Shown in pieces: positions 59,805 through 64,000 of a stretch of 64,000 nucleotides of DNA. A model generated the notes under the pieces. The model made no database searches and had not been told where the DNA came from. It saw only the letters and a program-made list of their open reading frames with translations. The translations under genes were made by a program, and so were the position numbers. The stretch comes from Amyloporia xantha (Eukaryota; Basidiomycota; Agaricomycetes; Polyporales; Adustoporiaceae), in assembly GCA_036971615.1 (NCBI GenBank), contig JAYKKR010000038.1, positions 242,579-306,578 on the forward strand. The letters are read 5' to 3'. Each line of letters begins with the position of its first letter. Within the stretch, counting starts at the first letter, position 1.

Positions 59805-60870
59805 ACAAGCGACCGCCAATCTACGGGACTCAGGCTCACCCATCGCCACGATCCAAATCGCTACAGATTCGCAGGACATGGATCAGAAGGACTGTCGAGC
59901 CATGCTGTAGGTTCGAACGTTCATGTGTCCCCGTATTTAGGCTGGGCATCTACTAAGAACTGAGATCGACGACCGATGTGCAGCGGCCCCGCTTAGCGAC
60001 GGGGTCGTCGTCTATTGGAGCACCTGTTTCCTTCCAAGGTGGCTTCTTCGCCGGAACCATCCTCCGCGCAGAGCTTGCAGAGCTGCAGAAGGTCGATATG
60101 GGTCCGAAGTGTGTATTGGGCGCACTCGACTTGATTCCTGGCTCACGGACCTGTTGCTGCCGGGTAGATGTCAAGAAGTTAGACCGGAGGCCGCTGGACC
60201 GTCCGCCGGTTATGCAACTCAAGCTGTTTCAAGTGTCGAATATGGGTACAACGGGAGAGAGTGAGCGAGAGGGTTGATGCCGAGTAAGTCTACTTCTTGT
60301 GGAGAAAAGGGTCGCGGGTGATTAACTGATTGTTGCGCTGTGAGTGATAGTCAAAACATTGGTCTTGTAGTGTTCCGTTGATCTTTATTCCGTGCCTGAA
60401 GACCGTCAAACTGAAGACCATCAACCAATCCAACCAGGCTCTCCGCCTTTAGCGACCATCCCAGGTTTCGTACATAACGACATCGTTTTGAGATGGACAA
60501 CTCTTCGACTCTACACCGCACCCTAATTCCAACTCAGTCACTCTGTCTACAACTACTTATCAATTACAAGCGCTCACATACTCCGTTATCATCGACCAGG
60601 CTCGCACCTGAGATCGAGCCTTCCAGCTCCTATTTCCCCTCCGGTCTCCCCGTCTTCGTGGTCGATAACGGCGCCCATGCCTTCTTCTGGCTCCTCATCT
60701 TCGGTGGAGTCTCACTGGGTCCTTCTCAAAGTATACTCCACAATGAAATTCCTGGGATTGAATGCGCCGACTGCTTTGACGAAGCGTTTGTGCGTCAGAC
60801 TCTTCGGTCATTCCTGACCCCGATACACCCATTTTGCAGCGTTCCTGTCGTAACGTGGAGTGAACATTCT
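59805..60870 (+). pseudogene. Velvet-domain gene relic A
   Basis: Velvet proteins (VeA, VelB, VosA) are fungal transcription factors controlling development and secondary metabolism. A leading segment reads STSDRQSTGLRLTH. From about 60040, ILRAELAELQKVDMGPK joins across an intron (about 60110-60175) to KLDRRPLDRPPVMQLKLFQV, the hallmark D-R-R-P-x-D-x-P-P start of the velvet domain. At 60368-60370 a TAG interrupts IGLV before CSVDLYSVPEDRQTE; removing one base would restore the frame. The central sheet region is missing or unrecognisable, yet the end motif survives as KVYSTMKFLGLNAP (about 60728-60770). It is therefore truncated and shifted, probably a pseudogene. An acceptor at GTAG could instead explain the stop. 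Confidence 0.65.
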
Positions 60871-61739
60871 CCGCCGAGAACATGAGCGCGATTGCAAGCG
60901 GTCCTCGGCAAATGAGAAATTTTATCCTCTTCGAAGTATCGCCAGTGACTATTGCGTCTGCTCTCTCTCTCCACCTGAACCCATTTGGCAATGTTAGCGA
61001 CTATGTCGCTTGTATCCACAGCTTCTGAAGGCTGCAGTTACTTCATATGGCAAACAATGGGTGACATATGAAGTAGGGCATCGCCCTGAAAGATTAAAGA
61101 GGCCGTGGCAGCAGGTTCAATTTTCGCTGTACACCTGATCTTTTCCAGAGAACTTATACGATGATCATATCACGTATGCTTTACGATCGTGATTAATCGA
61201 AAAGATCGTTCCATGTCGGGAAGATTTTTGAGACTGGTGTGTGTGATTGAACAAGTTCTGACCTACAGTACCACATGAGTCCTAAGTATGACCCCTGATC
61301 TCAGCTTTCAGTGCGGCGCTCTTAGAAGTGGAGCGACTGTTTTCGACTATATTGGTCAAGCAATGGAGATTACGATGCTTTGAGTTTCAGGGCTCAACAC
61401 AACGTTCATTAGCAATTCATTAGCATCCAAACGCGTTGAAAACTGACGACAGTCAAACAATATCCGCTTTCCACTAACTTAATCCCACGACGTCCGCGGC
61501 CCTGTCAGGCCTAAAGTGTGCTCCACAATTGCTCCAAAGCCCTTGGACAAAGCTGGGCTCAGTATAGTCGCTGGATGACAGTGGATGTATGTATATTGAA
61601 TGGCAGTGCTACACCATCTCACACCTCTTCCTCTTGACCCTCAAAGTCAAAGAACGAATCCTAGACCATCCTACGGGGGCGGCGTCCTTAACCCTTCGTC
61701 TACAGCTCCTTTCTGACCAGTGTACCGATGATTAACCAG

Positions 61740-61885
61740 CATAACACCTCAGTATCCTCGCTCTCCAACGGACCGTCAATATGTGGGACTAAATGCTCCT
61801 CGCTCTCCGGCACACCGCCAATCTGCAGGGCTCAGCTACGCCCACTCTCATATGAACCGCCAATCTTGCGGGATCTGGTCCATCC
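61740..61885 (+). repeat. Imperfect triplicate repeat, about 45 bp
   Basis: Three diverged units around 61750, 61795 and 61840 share CTCGCTCTCC (first two) and a CCGYCAAT core. One frame reads SPTDRQYVGL, SPAHRQSAGL and SHMNRQSCGI. The same D-R-Q-x-x-G-L word precedes relic A, so this is probably the repeated N-terminal part of the velvet genes. Confidence 0.6.
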
Positions 61886-63545
61886 CGGCCTTACGATCGA
61901 CAGCCTCACCTACCGGGTCTAGTATCTGATGATTTGGTCGGAGCGATGTTGTAGGTCCCTCATCGCCCATGCTTATAGACAGCAAATTTGACGATTTGTG
62001 CTTAGGGACAGCAAACCGCCGCTGGCTGACTCGTCGTCCACTGGTCCAATTCTATTTTCTTCCATGAAGGCTTTTCTCGCTTTGGTGTTACGCTCCGAGC
62101 TGGAACTCCAAGAGCTGCAGAAGGCTGGACGTAGGTCGCAAAGTAAGCTGTCTCGAACGCATCCCTTGCTTTGTTTAGTCGCTGCTCAGCCGAACACCTC
62201 CGCAGATATGGCCGGGAAAGACTGGCGACTGCTTGATCCATCACCTGTTGTGAAATTGAGGCTCTTTCAGGTGCTTCATCCAGGGACAGCAGAAGGAGTA
62301 ACGCGAGATTGGTGCCATGGTATGCGCTCATTCATCTGTCTACAGGATCATAAATGTTAATCGTGTCGGTGTTGTGTAGTGATATCCGAAACATCGGTCT
62401 TGTATGCTTTGCTGACCTTTGTTTCTGTGCCTGAGGATCGTTACAATGACGGAAGTCAACTAGTTCAACCACTCGCTCCGCCTTCATGGACTAGCGCTCC
62501 GTTACTCCGACTCCGTAGACGACCTCACCTCCGGGCAGCCATCTCCTTCAGCCCTCTTTCCTGCGTTCGACCTGTCTCCATTTGTCTCGACATCTCAATT
62601 GGCAGCAGTCATGCCCCTGCCACCTTCTGGACACTCTCCCGAGTTTTGATCCTTCGTTGCCTCAATCTTTTCCCAGTTCGGCATGGTCCATTCCGGCACC
62701 GGACGCCTTTGTCACATCAAATAATTTTTCCGTCATCGCCTGAAGTACTTTTCTTGTAATTCTTATCCATCCATCAGGTAGCTCATACAGACCTCGGTCA
62801 TAGCCCGCAGATTTGAGTTGTAGTGCCATGTCTAGTACAGACCCTGGTGTGATTGGTCACACAGGTGCGGACTACACCCTGTGCTAGAGCAGTCACGTTG
62901 CACCGAGGGCCTCGTGGGGTCGAGGAGTGTTTCCATGTGCTGTGTGGAGTTGCAAGGAAAGGACACAATGCTGTTCAAGAATTCTCGGTCTGTGTATTCG
63001 CCATTCTTCCAAAAAGACGAACCTTTGGCGTGGTCGGCTTCGGGCTGTCCCAGGTCCTCAGATACCGGTGCGGAGATGTACGAAAATTACTGACCCATAC
63101 CCTCTTACCATCGTCTTCCAGGACCTAGCTGTGAAGATCGAAGGAAGATTTATATTGCACTACCGTGTGTTCGATATCTTCTCAAGTGCGTCTTCGAGCG
63201 AACATCCTCATCCAGCGCCTGCCGAGTGTCATGGCAGGGGCCCTTCCAAATATACTCGACAAAGAAATTCCCTGGATTGCGGGCTTCAATGGATTTGGAC
63301 GTGTTGTGTGTGTGCAGTGAACCTTTACTTCCTTCCCTGACACGATTCACTCGTGTAATAGCATTTATCGTACCCCGGCACGAATCACCTCGCGTCAGCG
63401 TTATCCCTGAAAGCAAGTACGACGTGTTACGCGAGACGAGACGCCTCATCCCCACCGAACAGGACGCTGTCAAGATTGCACCTGCTCCTTCAGCCGGACA
63501 GATGGAGGACATCAATGTATATGTCCTCCACACTCATGATGCCTG
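61740..63545 (+). pseudogene. Velvet-domain gene relic B
   Basis: A tandem relative of relic A. It has the D/H-R-Q repeats, then ALVLRSELELQELQKAGR, DWRLLDPSPVVKLRLFQVLH (compare DRRPLDRPPVMQLKLFQV in A), IGLVCFADL, and in another frame VSVPEDRYND. The change of frame at about 62417 equals one extra T. The central domain follows at 63113-63180, FQDLAVKIEGRFILHYRVFD and IFS, with the V-K-x-E-G typical of velvet. The end reads AECHGR, then in another frame GPFQIYSTKKFPGLRAS. One G too few in the run at 63237-63240 accounts for this shift. At least two independent frame breaks indicate a pseudogene, unless they are assembly errors or hidden introns. Confidence 0.68.
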
Positions 63546-64000
63546 AAGACCACTTCCATGAATATAACCAGGATAGTACGATGTGATGGCGGAAGTTGCA
63601 GAAAGACCGCAAGGATATTCTGGCACAAGAGTCGACGTTTTCTGGCACCATAACCATTCTTGGCTTGATGATTCGTACCTATGGTACGCTATGATCTCAA
63701 ATCGTTTTATGTATGGGCGATCGTTGTGTCGAATCCATCGTGATGTAGGTGTTCCTTTCAAGCTTGCTGGAGAACGTCTATTGCGAGATCGGCCGCTGAC
63801 TCTGTTGCGCGGACGACACGTACGACGTATGCTGAACCGCATGCGACATCACACTGGCAGCTCTTATTGCTGCCGAACGTGCGACGCCCGACATTTGTTA
63901 TTCTGATGGTGTGGCACCTTCCAGAAGACTGGATTGTATCCCATGTACTTATCTGGTTTATGCAAGTCGTACCTTTCCTACCATCCTGTTGCTTATTATC
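63546..64000. other. Right edge, no supported gene
   Basis: A 107-codon plus-strand frame (63583-63906) and a 102-codon minus-strand frame overlap and lack recognisable motifs. The next gene, if any, lies beyond the window. Confidence 0.45.

Noticed and set aside
5108..64000. A biosynthetic gene cluster or defence island
   Set aside because: No polyketide, peptide or terpene synthase, no P450 run and no coordinated orientation; the velvet relics and the acyltransferase alone do not make a cluster.
1..64000. CRISPR array or bacterial-type operons
   Set aside because: The only tandem array (2982-3106) has no spacers, and the genes are spliced eukaryotic genes.

Overview
The window is nuclear DNA of a filamentous fungus, almost certainly a basidiomycete (Agaricomycetes-like). 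Almost every gene is cut by many 50-70 nt GT-AG introns. The gene content is also typical: an SEA/GATOR2 subunit, CRH-type GH16, a Crh/CBM19-like secreted Ser/Thr-rich protein, OPT transporters, fungal BTB proteins, velvet-domain sequences, and a tRNA-Leu with an intron after the anticodon. No bacterial, phage or organellar features were seen. Gene models were built by eye from reading frames, splice sites and family motifs, so internal exon borders are approximate unless stated.

Layout. 1-5.1 kb is gene-free and transposon-rich: a SINE with 16-bp target-site duplications, a 560-bp TIR element with subterminal arrays, and a 222-bp mariner-like MITE. 5.1-31.95 kb is gene-dense: Rtc1/WDR24, a GH16 transglycosylase-like enzyme, an LRR protein, an unknown (tubby-like?) protein, a BTB protein, a Pro/Ser-rich protein with an apparent 1-nt frameshift, a PX-domain protein, a possible Whi5/Nrm1-like regulator, a secreted CBM19-like protein, and mitochondrial class 2 dihydroorotate dehydrogenase. 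33.1-41.9 kb holds two convergent OPT oligopeptide-transporter paralogues with a tRNA-Leu(AAG) between them; both carry a 5-nt microexon at the same place. 42-46 kb is poor in genes, with one decayed coding relic. 46.1-47.5 kb is a second BTB paralogue. 47.5-51 kb is gene-free, with a repeat related to the one at 20.9 kb and a 5'-truncated copy of the SINE family. 51-58.1 kb has a WS/DGAT-type acyltransferase and karyopherin KAP123. 59.8-63.5 kb contains two tandem velvet-domain genes, both apparently degenerate.

Functional threads. Several genes concern nutrients and growth: Rtc1 (TORC1 amino-acid signalling), OPT peptide uptake, DHODH (pyrimidines), and perhaps a G1 repressor. Others concern the cell surface: GH16 and the CBM19-like protein. 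They look like ordinary neighbours rather than one pathway; no biosynthetic cluster is evident. The most distinctive observations are the conserved OPT microexon, the tandem velvet relics, and several cleanly delimited non-autonomous mobile elements.
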